64,000 bases of DNA from Tillus elongatus (taxonomy: Eukaryota; Arthropoda; Insecta; Coleoptera; Cleridae): assembly GCA_964006375.1 (NCBI GenBank), contig OZ023262.1, positions 51,471,222-51,535,221 of the forward strand, given 5' to 3'. Under the pieces are notes generated by a model. It made no database searches, was not told the origin of the DNA, and was given only the letters and a program-made list of their open reading frames with translations. Each line of letters begins with the position of its first letter. Position 1 is the stretch's first letter. The translations under genes were made by a program, and so were the position numbers. Below, one piece after another: positions 34,408 to 45,540 of this stretch.

Positions 34408-34790
34408 TTTCGGGACGCAGCAAGTGCGTTATAGTAGTGAATTTGCATAAGAATTCTATACTATTAGTAAGATATATTATGAAAACTAATTCTTTAAATT
34501 TAAATGGACCTTGGAGATCGGTTTTAGAGTCCCAGTTAGCGATTATTTGAAAAAATTTATGTTTTATATGGAGCTAGAAAATTAAAATTTGGTTTCAGAT
34601 ACAATATGTAAGTACTGCAAGTGCCTTTAAAAAAATTGTGTTACAAATTTCATTAAAGTTACAAAAGTTTTTCAGAAAAAAATAATTACTTACAAAGGGA
34701 ATGTACCTGTCAAATTATAAACATGGCAGGTATTTTTCCTTATTAATTGCTTGGGTGGTTTTGTTTTAGTCAATCCATTCAGTTTTGGCA
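34408..34790 (-). mobile_element. Degenerate rolling-circle-like copy (old subfamily)
   Basis: Begins with the reverse 3' terminus GACGCAGCAAGTGCGTTATA; the body is the reverse complement of 8396-8755. No (AT)n core. Confidence 0.7.
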
Positions 34791-34982
34791 AACAATAAAC
34801 AACAAAAGTCTGGATGCAGCAAGTGCGTTATGGTAATGAATTTTCATAAAAATGTTTTTAATAGCAAATATGTGTGTGTTTCTTTTAAGAAAGCAGGCAT
34901 CAAATTTGGTTACCATTATAACCAATATTTTTTTATTTTTTTTAATTTCAACAACACACCACGAGGGCTTACAGCCTAAATA

Positions 34983-36584
34983 CTATCGTACCGTGGGTGT
35001 CGACAAGGAGGAAAGAGGCAACTTGTTAATTCTAGACTTGAAGGTTTGGAGGTTCGGCGGAGAAGGAAAAACATGTGCCGGCAAGGAGTTCCACAACTTG
35101 GAAGTCCTCGGGACAAAAGAGCGGGCATAACAAGATGTTCTATGTCTGGTGACCTGGACAGTAGAAGGGTGCATTCGCTCTGTTCCGCTGGTAGATCTGT
35201 TGGGGGCAGCAGGTGGAGGAACTATGGAAGAAAGCTCATCTGAGCAGTGTCCATGCAGATATCTATAAAAGAGAGAGAGGTCACCAACGGCACGTCGTAT
35301 AGCTCTCTTTTGAATGGAGTCCAGGATAGCGAGTGTAGAAGCGGCGGCAGCACCCCAGATGTGGGAGCAGTATTCGAGGTTTGGTCTTATTTGTGAAGTA
35401 TATAAAGTATAGAGATTAGCTGGTGAAAAATATTTGCGAGCCCGGAAGAGGAAACCTAATTTCTTAGCGGCCGCTTCTGCAATTGATGTGACATGTTGGT
35501 GCCAATTGAGATTTCGATCCACAGAGATGCCAACAAGTGAAAATGACTCATTACTTTGAATAACTTGGTTGTTTATTGTGATGGGTCTAGAGCTGATGTA
35601 TCTCTTATGAGAAAGAAAGCAAGACTGTGATTTGGTGGGGTTGAATTGTACAAGATTTCTACTTCCCCAGTTTAATATTTTTTGGAGATCCGCGGAGATA
35701 GAACCCTCCATGAGTCTGCGATCCTCATCTAGTTGGGCTAAAGAGACAGGCTTAGAATATTGTATATTGGAGTGGAGGGTGCTGTCGTCCGCGTAACTGT
35801 GAACTGGGTTGGATGTGCTAGAGAGGAGGTCATTTATGTGAAGGAGAAACAAAGTAGGGGCTAAAGCTGAACCTTGCGGACCTCCTGCATTAATTGGATA
35901 CAGTTTAGAGGAATGGCCATCCACGACAACAGAAATGATCTGGTTGGAGAGGAAATTTGCTGTCCACGTACAGAGTTTTGGTGGTAGGCCAAAGGCCGGT
36001 AGTTTATTAAGCAGCGCTGCGTGCCAGACCTGGTCGAATGCTTTGGATATGTCTAGAGCGACAATCTGGGATTCACCGTGTAGGTCCATAGACTTGTTCC
36101 AAGAATGGGTGACAAAGGAAAGGAGGTCGGCACTTGATCTGCGCTGACGGAATCCATACTGCCTGTCGTGGATTAGCCTGTGTTTTTCAAGAAATTTAAG
36201 TAATTCGGTGTTTGTATACTTTTCCATCACTTTAGAGATGACTGAAAGGAGACAAATAGGCCTGTAGTTACCAGGAAGCGCTTTCGATTCTTTCTTGGGG
36301 ACGGGTTGTACTCGAGCAGTTTTCCAGTTACTAGGGAATATGCCTCTATTGTAAGATGTCTGAAACAGACGAGTCAGGACAGGAGCAAGTTCTGGTGCAC
36401 ATTTTTTGAGAACAATTGCTGGGATCTCGTCAAGGCCAGAGGCTTTCCTGGTATTAAGAGAAGAGAGCATATTTCGTACCTTTCTAGTTTTGAAAATGAT
36501 ATCCGTCATTTTATGCGCGACATTGGGGACTGTTGGTGGTTGAATATTCGGAGGTGGGTTGAGAGTAGAATTGCCGGCGAACAA
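34983..36584 (-). pseudogene. LINE reverse transcriptase frame (copy 2)
   Basis: 533 residues covering RT fingers and palm (KASGLDEIPAIVLKK, VALDISKAFDQVWH, GPQGSALAPTLF, YADDSTLH) to the end RINKLPLSSLSTPTVR. A stretch present in copy 1 (LIGDPTLTQRLPSLAH) is missing after IQKRAIR, an in-frame deletion. The first glycine motif reads AGGPQGS where copy 1 has AGVPQGS. Confidence 0.86.
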
Positions 36585-37002
36585 CGAGGCAAAAAGTTCA
36601 GCCTTGCCCAGGGCGGTAGAAACAATTTCATCCCCTGAGACAAGAGGTGGGAACGTGCTCTTGCAGAAATTATTCCCAATAGATTTAGCAAGAGTCCAGA
36701 AGGGTTTGCTGCAGCTGGAGCTTAAGAGGACTTTGTTTTTGATGTGGTTATTAAACGAGTTTTTTGCCTCAGAAAGAATGCGGACATACAGGTTTCTTGC
36801 GTCGTTAAATGCTTGACGGTTTTCTTGACTGGGATTTTGTAGAAGCTTTTTGTGCGCTTTGACCTTTTAAAGTCTGGCCTTGTCACAGGATTTAGAGAAC
36901 CAGAGCTTTTGAGTGGCTGCAGAGGTTTTCTGTGTACGTGGAATAAATAATTCCATGCCAGCTTGGATAATTTCGGTGACGTTTTGTGAGATATCAGAGG
37001 GG

Positions 37003-37889
37003 TCAGGATGAGAGAAGCAGACAGACGCCCATGGAAAGGAGGAAAAGTAATCTCGCATTTCGTCCCAGTTCGCGGAGTTGTAGTGCCAAACGATACGTGG
37101 GTGTGATGACTGTGTGACCTCGGGTTGCATTGCCAGGAAGCAGTGACCATGCCGTGGTCTGAGCGACCCAGGGGGCGGTGACTGATATCTTATAGCAGTC
37201 AGCATTTGTAGTAAGAAGGAGATCCAAGGGATTTGAGCTGTGTGCTGGGATGCGAGGAAAGTAAGTAGGTTGCTGAACCATATTGGCTAGAGAATTGATG
37301 ACTGAAAAGGCCTCCGCTGCTCTTCCTTGTGGATCGGTTTTTGAAGATCCCAGCCATTCCTTATTATGGACATTGAAGTCACCAAGAATAGTGACCTCGG
37401 AGGAAGGATATTCGGAAATCAGATGGTCGGTTTTTTCAGAGAGGTAGTCAAAGAGGTGGACAAAGTTGTTGTCAAAAGGTGCCCGGTAAATGCAACAGAT
37501 GAATTTAGTTGCAGCCCTGAGAGAGAGTTTTATCCATAGTATGTCTTTTCTTCCAGCTTCTAAATTGGGGAGTCTGGTGCAGGTTAGATTGCTACGGATG
37601 TACGCGCACACGCCTCCATGCAATCTAAAAGAAGTAAGGAGCTCATACCCCGGGAAATTAAGGTGATTAGTGGCTGTTTTGGCACTAATTTGAGTTTCGG
37701 TCAGGAAGAGGAGTTGCAGCCTATTAGCCTGGAGGAAATGGTGGACGGAGTTCAGGTTAGAATTTAGGCCACATATATTCGAGAAGGATATTGTAAATCT
37801 CGATGCTGGCGCCCCCTGTACACCCCTCTCCCGGAGATCCGAATGAAGGGGTATTTTGCCTCCGGAATCTTTTGTACAAGCAGGAGCCA
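37003..37889 (-). pseudogene. LINE endonuclease frame (copy 2)
   Basis: Starts at MAPACTKDSGG; the open frame reaches slightly further into flanking sequence. It includes NICGLNSNLN, LTETQIS, GDFNVHNKEW and LDLLLTTN, so most of the APE domain is in one frame. It shifts out of frame just before the SDHG motif (TAPWVAQTT instead of TAPLGRSDH). This copy preserves the bases deleted in copy 1 near 20,546. Confidence 0.86.
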
Positions 37890-38126
37890 TCAACATATAG
37901 TAGAAACAAGGTTCCATGTTTCACCAAAATAACTTTGTTTAAAAATGTACAAAAACAAGCAAACTTAAAGTGTTTCCGAAAATCTGGTCTCTTGGTCAAC
38001 CTTATAGGTTAATAGCAAATGGAGCTATTCAAATTTGAAGCATTTATAGAAAATTCTCTACCATAACGCACTTTCTGTGTCCCGAATTTCTTTTTAAAAT
38101 ATTTTAAATGTTTTCTGAAATGTTAA

Positions 38127-38344
38127 GTACAATTTGGAGAACCCAATTCATCACAATACAGTTTTTAGACGTAAAGATCGTTTCGCTAACAATGTCATTA
38201 GAGGGATTAATAAACTGATTGATGGGGCATCAGAGAGATGAATAAGTTAGTTTATTCATCCCTCTGATGAGGCTAACTTTGTTAGCGAAACGATCGTCAG
38301 TTCCAAAAACTGTATTGTGATGAACTGGTTTCTCCAAATTGTAC
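38127..38344. repeat. 218-bp foldback repeat
   Basis: GTACAATTTGGAGAACCCAA at the left pairs with a right end GGTTTCTCCAAATTGTAC; arms of ~100 bases with mismatches meet near GGGGCATCAGAGAGATGAAT. The right arm contains a hammerhead-like core at 38,264-38,298. Confidence 0.82.
38264..38298 (+). ncRNA. Hammerhead-ribozyme-like core
   Basis: CTGATGA (38,264-38,270), a perfect 6-bp stem GCTAAC-TTT-GTTAGC (38,272-38,286), GAAA (38,287-38,290), then palindromic CGATCG and TC, so the cleavage triplet would be GTC. This is the order of a minimal type-I hammerhead with a palindromic stem III, as reported for Penelope-like elements. Stem I is weak (CCT/AG only). Candidate. Confidence 0.45.
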
Positions 38345-38445
38345 GTATCAGTGCTGATCACAGATTCCAATCTTCACTCATTATGAAATGTTTCCAAAAT
38401 AAGTCATCGAAACATACATGTCGCTAAACTGTTCAGCGACAGCAA

Positions 38446-38480
38446 CTGATGAAGACACCTTCGTTGTCGAAATACGTATC
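38446..38480 (+). ncRNA. Second hammerhead-like core
   Basis: CTGATGA (38,446-38,452), a 4-bp stem GACA...TGTC, GAAA (38,469-38,472), then TACGTATC with an ATC triplet. Same strand and 182 bases after the first core. Stem I pairing is not evident. Confidence 0.35.
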
Positions 38481-39139
38481 TAGCGCAAAACTTTATGTTA
38501 TGTTTTTTGTGGTTTTTTTGAGTGATTATGCTTTTTATCTTTTCTTGGCTCAAAAAGGTCAAGAAATAAGATTAAAAAAATTTAGTTACTCTTCTAAAAA
38601 TATTGGTGACGATTTAGAACGTCGAAAATGATGAGTTTTAACAAAGGTTCTGTGCATGACGCCTGGAAAATATTACATGATATGTCTTTAGCAAAGTGCT
38701 AGAAGTCTGCTTGAAGTGTTAATTTGGTAAAATATTTGCAAAAAATCCATTTGAAACAGAAATTATTCGCTACGCTAAAGCATAAATTTACATACGAGCC
38801 TATAACCGGTTCATTATAACATGCTATGCACTCATAACATGATTGTAAGAGCGCGCGTATGATTATTAAACTCAGAGATGACGCGGGTTCAAATCCAAGT
38901 GTCTACAATTTTTTGAAATGTTTCTTTTTCAACGTTATATGATCAGATTGTGTAATTAAAGTGAACTGTAAGCGAACTCTTATAGAAAAAAAAATCATTT
39001 ATGAGATGAAAACTGTTTTTCTCTGCAACCAGTTTCGCTTTTGACTGCATCCTCAGGCTTAAGAAAATTTTCTTTGTGGACCCGCAAAAGAAGTCACCAT
39101 GTCTGTTTTTAGATCAATATAAATTTTAATTTGTCATTA
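38481..39139. other. No recognised gene
   Basis: 38,845-38,912 has a tRNA-like GCGGGTTCAAATCC block, but the T-stem does not pair. Nothing else supportable. Confidence 0.35.
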
Positions 39140-39540
39140 GCGAATTTTCATGTAGAAAATGTTCCTTTAATAGTAAATTTTGTTAGAACCTTTTGAGCTA
39201 ATTTCTTTGAAAGAGAAAATTGTTTCTAATTTACTTGAAAGAAAAATTTGATTCGAATTGTTATGTGAAAGAATTTTTACCGAAGGTTTGATGAACAATT
39301 TTTTTACGAAATTCGTGAAAAATAATTTTTAATGAATTTTCGTGCAAAACGAATAGTTTAAAGAATTTTTTGTGGAAAATATTGTATCGAATTTTGACGT
39401 ACAATTTTTTAACGAATTTTTGTTGAAGTACATAATATTTTTTAGCAAATTCTCATAGAAAACATTTTTTATGTGATTTTTGTACAATTTTGTCGGCACA
39501 TTCTTGTGTTTTTTTCTTAAATTTTCGTTGCACACTTTTT
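39140..39540. repeat. Degenerate ~29-bp tandem repeat
   Basis: Seven or more diverged units around ATTTTTTAACGAATTTTTGT, each followed by a purine-rich AAAAC end. No coding potential. Confidence 0.55.
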
Positions 39541-40284
39541 GTACAGCAAAGAATCGCTTATAACGAGATCACGACTTTGAGACATTTAAACAGTGAACTA
39601 TATACAGATTGATTTATCTAACTAATTCATTGGAGGTTTAGAGGGAAATAGAAGAGACATCAATCATGGAAATTTTGGTTGCAGCTATCATACGATGCGA
39701 TCTATATTTATAAAAAAAAGAGCTGTAACTTCCGATTGAACCGGAAGTGGGATTTGCTTTTTTTTCAAATAGAACCCTATAAATATTATTGCATATTTAA
39801 ATTCTACGTAAAATTTCGAGGCTGCTGCATTTTGAGCTGTTTTCCTATTTTCAAGCGTTTTTGAAATATTTTTTTTTCAAAAAATTTTGACAACGGAGTG
39901 ACTAACTACAAGTCATTATTACCAATAATCGTGACGTTGAAAAATTTATTCTGAAATGTGAAAAACACTCATTAGCCTCGTGTATTGTCGCAAGTTTGCT
40001 TTGGATGGCTTTAAATTTCATATTTGACAAATACAGTAAATGTAAACTGACAGGTAATCGTCTTATCATGGCTGATAGTAATACTTACACTAAACCTGAT
40101 ATTCTAAATATGTTTTATACATATGGCGTGTGTGGCAAAATTTTGGAAAGAACTCTGAGAACTTTTGATGAGAGGTATCCTCATCTAACTCCTCTCGCTA
40201 AATTCAAGTTTCGAAAGATAGAGAAGACATCAGGGCAGGGTTAAAGTTGAGAGAAACAGGTAATGAAGTAAATAAAAAGTTCGG

Positions 40285-40957
40285 GACGCAGCAAGTGCGT
40301 TATGGTAGTGAATTTTCATTAAATGCTTCAAATTTGAATAATACAATTTTCTATAATTTTAGAAAGTTGAATTTTGGTGTGTAATAAGTTCTTTCCCAAG
40401 GCAACATATCCACCAGATTTCATTAAAATGGCTTTGTAATTTTCGTTGAAAAATTTTTTTTGAAAAAAAATTCCAAATTTTCCCGGATAAGCCTGTCTGA
40501 TTTTCCTGGCTAACAAACTCGTTCAAGCCATTAATAAAAGAAAGGCACTTGCCGAGTTTCATCCAAATCGGTTAATTATTTCTTGAGTACAACAACCGCA
40601 AATTGCTCAAACATCCGTGGGACCACTTCAAGTAGGTCCCCACCAAATGGTAGATATGATTTATGGGATCTGAGATTTGACAGATGGTGGGGATGGACTT
40701 GGGTGCGAAAACAACAGCAAAATAATAACTCTAAAGGACCAAGACGCAGGATAAAAAGAAGAGTTCTAAAGTATAAGTGATGGAGTAGACGTGTAAGGAA
40801 GCAAAGTATGGTTGAAATTATAAAAGTGACAGTTGAGCGAAATGGTTTGGCAGTTCTATTTGAAAAACAAGAATTTAAATTGTGTTTTCTTTGCAAGCAC
40901 AAGTTTTATTAGCTTCTTTGTAAGACACATTGTGAAATTATTATAACAAATATACTA

Positions 40958-41030
<73 letters not shown>

Positions 41031-41160
41031 ATATAAAAATTGAAACTGACCCCGGATATGGGTTCTAGGGTCCTAGTTCGCGCTTATTTGAAAAAATTTT
41101 TGCAAAGTTTTACCATCGATACCTCTCTATAAGTGATTTTTTTTCATATTCACTAAAATT
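40285..41160 (-). mobile_element. (AT)n rolling-circle-like element with extra internal segment
   Basis: 3' terminus GACGCAGCAAGTGCGTTATG at the left, core (CCTGGCTAACAAACTCGTTC), then 40,590-40,960 of sequence absent from sister copies, (AT)n 40,961-41,027, 5' block (AACTGACCCCGGATATGGGT) and a decayed 5' end. Inserted into the DDE transposase. Confidence 0.8.
40961..41027. repeat. (AT)n core microsatellite
   Basis: Core array of the rolling-circle-like copy 40,285-41,160. Confidence 0.97.
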
Positions 41161-41583
41161 AACGTTTTGTTGTATTCCAATGCAGATCCCCAACTGTCTA
41201 TCAGTGGAGTAGAAGCTGCAAGTGGAATTTCATATACATCGGGCCATCGGATACTCACCGAACCCGGTATGCATAATTTTAAATTTCAAAATGTGCAAGC
41301 CCTCTTTTCTTGAAACATTTGGACAGACGAAGCCAAATTTTGAAGGGACGGCATAGTCAATTGCAGAAACAATCACTTTTGGTCAAACCAAAATCCCCAT
41401 CTAGTTCGAGAAACTAATCATCAACATAAATTTAGTTTTAACGTTGTTTGTAATGAACAATAAATTATCCTTCTGCATTTAAAACGAGAACTTGTCTGCG
41501 GAAAAATATCTAGACATACTGAACTCAAAAGTATGCGAATTTTTTGATGAACTACCACACTCGCCATATGTACATTTACAGTA

Positions 41584-41940
41584 AGAACCTCGGTGGTTCA
41601 GGGGTAAGAACGTGTGCCTCTGAACCGAAGGGTACTGGGTTCGATCTCAGGTTACTCCTTTTACTTTTTCAGTACAAACTGTAATATTAACATGAGCGGA
41701 GGTTCTGGCATTGTATTTGAGCAAGTTGAATGTCTGCACGTTCCGCCCTTCGGAGGGGGCGTAAAGCCGTCGGTCCCGTGTCCATGCGATGTTGGGCACG
41801 TTAAAGATCCCTACCCTCCTTACAGAAAGGCAGGGGTTCGGCTAAATTTCCAGGATAGTGAGGTGAAACTGCTCCCTGGCGTCGGTGATTGGCCATAGTA
41901 GCGGAAATAGGCCGACGTTAAAGAAACAAAACACACACAC
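41584..41940 (+). mobile_element. tRNA-headed SINE with 12-bp target duplication
   Basis: Flanked by perfect ACATTTACAGTA at 41,572-41,583 and 41,941-41,952. The head has a Pol III A box (GGTGGTTCAGGGG, ~41,592) and B box (GGGTTCGATCTC, ~41,637). The body has GGGCACGTTAAAGATCC, a motif of CORE-type invertebrate SINEs, and the 3' end is GACGTTAAAGAAACAAAA followed by (CA)n. The 94-codon open frame across it is incidental. Confidence 0.9.
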
Positions 41941-42671
41941 ACATTTACAGTATTTGTCAGATATAAAATTTAAAAGCATAACATATTAAGAATATCACGA
42001 TTAGTGTAAGTATTATTATCAGCCAAGATTAACTGTGTCACTTTACATTTACTATGTTTTGTCAAATATGACATTTAAAGCCATCCAAGGCACACTTGCG
42101 ACAATACACGAGTCGAATAAGAGGTTTTCACATTTTTTGTAATATCTCTGCAAATATTCATTTTAGCTATAACATATTAATAGAGAATCAAATTCCACGT
42201 CGAATGGTATGAAAATATTATAATCATTCGATTCGCAATAAGAAAGTTATTGGCATTTAAAGTGACAAAAAAGTGAGCGGAAATACCATAAACCCGGAAT
42301 CACGTTTTAGAATACTATTTTTAGATCTTGCTAGAGCACTCCTTTGCTAACGTATTTACCAAGAACACACTTTTCAACGTTACAATTATTGGCAATAATG
42401 ACATTTCGGTTAGCCACTCCATATGTCAATTTTTTTTTGAAAAAATAAAATATCTCAAAAACAATTGAAAATAGGAAAACGATTTAAGATGCAGCAGCCA
42501 CATAACTTTACGTAGAATTTAAAAATGTATCAATATTTATAGGGTTTCATTTGAAAACAAAAAAGTTAATGTCACTTGCAGTTCAACCGGAAGCTATAGT
42601 TCATTAAAAATATTATAGAAAAATAGATCGCGTCGTATTATAGCTGTTAATAACATTTCTGATTGATAATA

Positions 42672-44640
42672 GTACTAATAAATAAATAATAATAATAATA
42701 CTTTATTCGTTCCATAAATACCCTATTGGGTGTAGAACATGTCATTTGCGAATATAAAATAAATGTCAATATAAATCTAAATATAAACATATATACACAC
42801 ATATATAACACTATAACAAACAATAACAAATGTATACACAAAATCATAACATAAAATAAAATATCGTCAATGCAGCACTATTAATTCGATAATATAAAAA
42901 CTTAGACTTAACAAAGCAGCCACACACCCGCATATACACCCCACAAATATTGTATTAACCCCCCTCAGAGAAAGCATGCAGTGGTGAATCTTGGCATGCT
43001 AAAGTGACAGCTATTAATCTTGATCTTGGAGTGCTGGCCATATGTCTCCGTCCCTGAAGAATTCATAGCAGGAATAGTAACACTTTCTCAGTAGAATATC
43101 CTTTAGTTTTTTTTTCAGTGTTTTTACGTCCATATTTTTCCAACAGAGAGGTAGGTGATTGAATATTTTTATCATCTGATATTCTGCATTTCTCTGCACT
43201 TTTGTTAGTGGTGTTTTTGGAAGTAGGAGTTTCTGATTCAATCTGAAACTTGTATAATGCTCATGCTCAGGCAGGTATTTTGAGAAAAACGACATATTTT
43301 GCTTGACAAACAGGACGCATTCCAATATGTATACACAATGTAGGGTCAGTATCTTCTTCTCTATGAAATACTGCCTGCAGGACTCTCGAGGTTTCAGCCC
43401 ATACATGGACCTGACACAAGACTTCTGCAGTATGAATATGCGGTCCACATCCACAGAGTTTCCCCAGAACACTATGCCATACTTAAGTATTCCATACACA
43501 TACGCATAATAAACCATAAGACATGTGCCCTCATCCACACTTCTCTGCAGCACTCTTAAGGCATATGAAGAACTAGAGATCTTAGGAGCAATATACTCTA
43601 TGTGTTTCCTCCAGTTCACATTATTGTCTATAATCAGGCCAAGAAACTTGCAGCTTTGTGAAGTCTGCAACTGAGTGTTACCACAATTTATCGTCATTGC
43701 TTCTCCTCCAACAGCAGAAAATTTAATTAGCTGTGTTTTTTCAGCATTCATCTTCATTTGATTTGCGTTAAACCAAGTGTCAAGGTCTCTCATTACAGAA
43801 ATCATCTTATATTCTAGTTCATCTATATGTCGCATGCGTAGGATGATCGAAGTGTCATCTGCATATAAGACTGTTTTGTCGTTGAGAAGTGTAGGCAAGT
43901 CATTAATGTAAATTATAAACAGCAGTGGGCCCAGCACTGACCCCTGTGGCACCCCTCTCTTAACTGTCTCTACTGAAGAATAGATGTTTTTACCTGTAGT
44001 TGTGTGTTTACTACGGATACACTGTTTTCTGTGGGTTAGATATGATTTCATCAACTCCAGCACCGTTCCCCTTACACCAATCATCTCCAACTTTTCATAA
44101 AGTATCTGACAGTCTATGCTGTCAAAAGCCTTGGACAGATCCGCGAAAACACCAACAACCTCCTCTCCAAGAGTCATAGCCTGCAGAACCTCTGAAGTGA
44201 ATTGGTAAATTGCTCTTGTCGTGCTTCTTTCTCTTATGTAAGCATTCTGCAAATCACTGATTATGTTGTATCTTTCAAGGTGTTCCACAATTCTGGTGAC
44301 AATAACTCTCTCGTATACCTTTGCTATCACTGGGGTTAGCATAATCAGCCTGTAATTTGAGGGGTCAGAGGTATCACCCTTTTTGTAGATTGGCACACCA
44401 GCCGACATCTTTAGATCATCTGGGAAGGCTCCAGTCGTCATACATTCATTGATGGCCTAGTGGTGTAGATATGATGTCAGCATTATCCTTCAATATCTTA
44501 ATAGGCAGCTCATCAATTCCCACTGACATGGTATTCTTGAGGCCCCTAATTATTTTAAATACTTCCAAGTGACAAGTTGGAGTCAGCGTCATGATCGAAT
44601 CTATATTCATCATGTCTCAGTCCGAATTTTTGGCCCCCTA
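42672..44640 (-). mobile_element. 5'-truncated Jockey/CR1-superfamily LINE (different lineage)
   Basis: Plus-strand left end (TAA)n/AATAATAATA at 42,675-42,702 is the 3' tail, i.e. ATT repeats on the element's strand. A ~330-bp 3' UTR precedes the RT frame. Only RT and C-terminus remain; the endonuclease is absent. A TACAGAGTGATTCATTAG-type end (reverse at 44,690) next to its 5' side resembles the DDE element terminus. Confidence 0.82.
43014..44441 (-). pseudogene. LINE reverse transcriptase frame, 475 residues
   Basis: VPIYKKGDTSDPSNYRLIML, ERSTTRAIYQFTSEV, GVFADLSKAFDSIDCQIL, GVPQGSVLGPLLFIIYINDL and VLYADDTSIIL are RT motifs in order; CKFLGLIIDNNVNWRKHI is the thumb motif. The C-terminus has no RNase H. 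Upstream, NTMSVGIDELPIKILKDNAD is readable at 44,545-44,490 in another frame, so a frameshift near 44,455 plus the 5' truncation inactivates it. The usual PxSY-R-PISL motif reads DPSNYRLIML. Confidence 0.87.
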
Positions 44641-44717
44641 ACTGGATTACTCATATTGATGTCTCTTCTATTTGCCTATAGACCTCTAATGAATCACTCT
44701 GTATATTTTACTGTCAG

Positions 44718-44721
<4 letters not shown>

Positions 44722-44794
<73 letters not shown>
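44722..44794. repeat. (AT)n microsatellite
   Basis: Pure AT between the LINE 5' flank and unassigned sequence. Confidence 0.97.
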
Positions 44795-44796
<2 letters not shown>

Positions 44797-45535
44797 GAAA
44801 GGTACATATCATTTCTACGAAAATGTGTCCAGGATTTTACGCGATCCAGACTGTTATACGCAATCTAGTATTCCCTGTGTTTATAGCACACCATGCAACT
44901 TTTTTGCTACACAATTTCAATGAAGCCACACAAAAACTGGGAATATTTTGCGGTATATCGAACATCAGCGGGATAAATACGACGGCATCAAGGATTGGTT
45001 CATTACCGCTCATGGAAATTACGCGAAATTAAACTTCTTTCAATCTCCAGAGATAATTACGTGGAAAGGGCGGAATTCGCGCATTTATGAATAACTTCAT
45101 TTTTATTGCAATTATTGTCTTTTATCTTTTCCATGGATGGAACATTCATTAGTCAGCGTTATTAGAGAAAGGGGTGACAACTAATGGCGCCTATAAGAAG
45201 GAGACTTTTCCTTTTTGCTTCTCTTAGATGAGTCTGCTGTACTGATATGCAGATCTGATTCCATTAATCAGGATTATTCTTACTTTACCCCTTTTTTATC
45301 TTTGAAAATACGCCAACATCGGAGACGGTGTGACGCAGGAAACTGTGAAAAGTTGGAAAGCTGTAAAGCTGAAATAAAATAGGTTTAATTAGTTTCTGCC
45401 AGTTTTCGTACTGAGCTACTTTATTAGAAATGAATAATATTCTCTTTTAGTAAATTTTTGGAGAAAAAACTGTTTTTGACAAGATGGCAAACTACAAAAT
45501 CAATTATTAATTAATAAATAATCCAGTCATGTTTC
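44795..45535. other. No recognised gene
   Basis: Only short unsupported frames; possibly unique genomic spacer. Confidence 0.35.
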
Positions 45536-45540
45536 TATAT

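Larger units (their letters stand above)
34949..37892 (-). mobile_element. Jockey/CR1-superfamily LINE, copy 2
   Basis: Closely related to copy 1 (19.9-23.1 kb). The 3' end AGGGCTTACAGCC on the plus strand lies at 34,965, next to a T-rich tract (34,928-34,945, its poly(A) tail). The 5' end is truncated near the endonuclease start. Endonuclease is in frame through 37,003 here, but frameshifts at about 37,165 and 36,585-36,870 separate it from the RT. Confidence 0.88.
34803..38088 (-). mobile_element. Tail-to-tail rolling-circle-like unit split by a LINE
   Basis: 34,803-34,930 and 37,893-38,088 together match the ~325-bp unit 25,966-26,285 that has a 3' hairpin terminus at each end in inverted orientation (GCAGCAAGTGCGTTATGGTA left, CCATAACGCACTTTCTGTGT right). 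The CR1-like LINE lies between ATAACCAATAT and ATAGTAGAAAC. Confidence 0.8.
40065..42000 (+). pseudogene. Fragmented DUF4817/DDE transposase
   Basis: 40,070-40,245 reads YTKPDILNMFYTYGVCGKIL ERTLRTFDERYP (N-terminal HTH). After the rolling-circle insertion, 41,190-41,420 reads SGHRILTEPGMHNFKFQNVQ ALF and IWTDEAKF...GIVNCRNNHFWSNQNPHLV (first Asp). 41,530-41,583 plus 41,953-42,000 read FFDELPHSPYVHLQYLSDIKF across the SINE insertion. The second and third Asp regions are not recognisable. Confidence 0.75.
39664..42660 (+). mobile_element. Long-TIR DUF4817/DDE element containing two younger insertions
   Basis: Arms about 39,664-40,050 and 42,040-42,660 are inverted: CAGCTATCATACGATGCGAT vs a right end reading (reverse) CAGCTATAATACGACGCGAT; ATTGTCGCAAGTTTGCTTTG mirrors CCAAGGCACACTTGCGACAA. 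The transposase reads plus in fragments. A rolling-circle-like copy (40,285-41,160) and a SINE (41,584-41,940) interrupt it. Confidence 0.82.

Noticed and set aside
38845..38912. tRNA gene or SINE head
   Set aside because: GGTTCAAATCC resembles a B box, but the T-stem does not pair and no A box at the right distance is convincing.
41586..41660. Functional tRNA gene
   Set aside because: A and B boxes are present, but it continues into a SINE body with a (CA)n tail and does not fold as a complete tRNA.
41614..41898. 94-codon plus-strand ORF
   Set aside because: Lies wholly within the tRNA-headed SINE bounded by a 12-bp target duplication.
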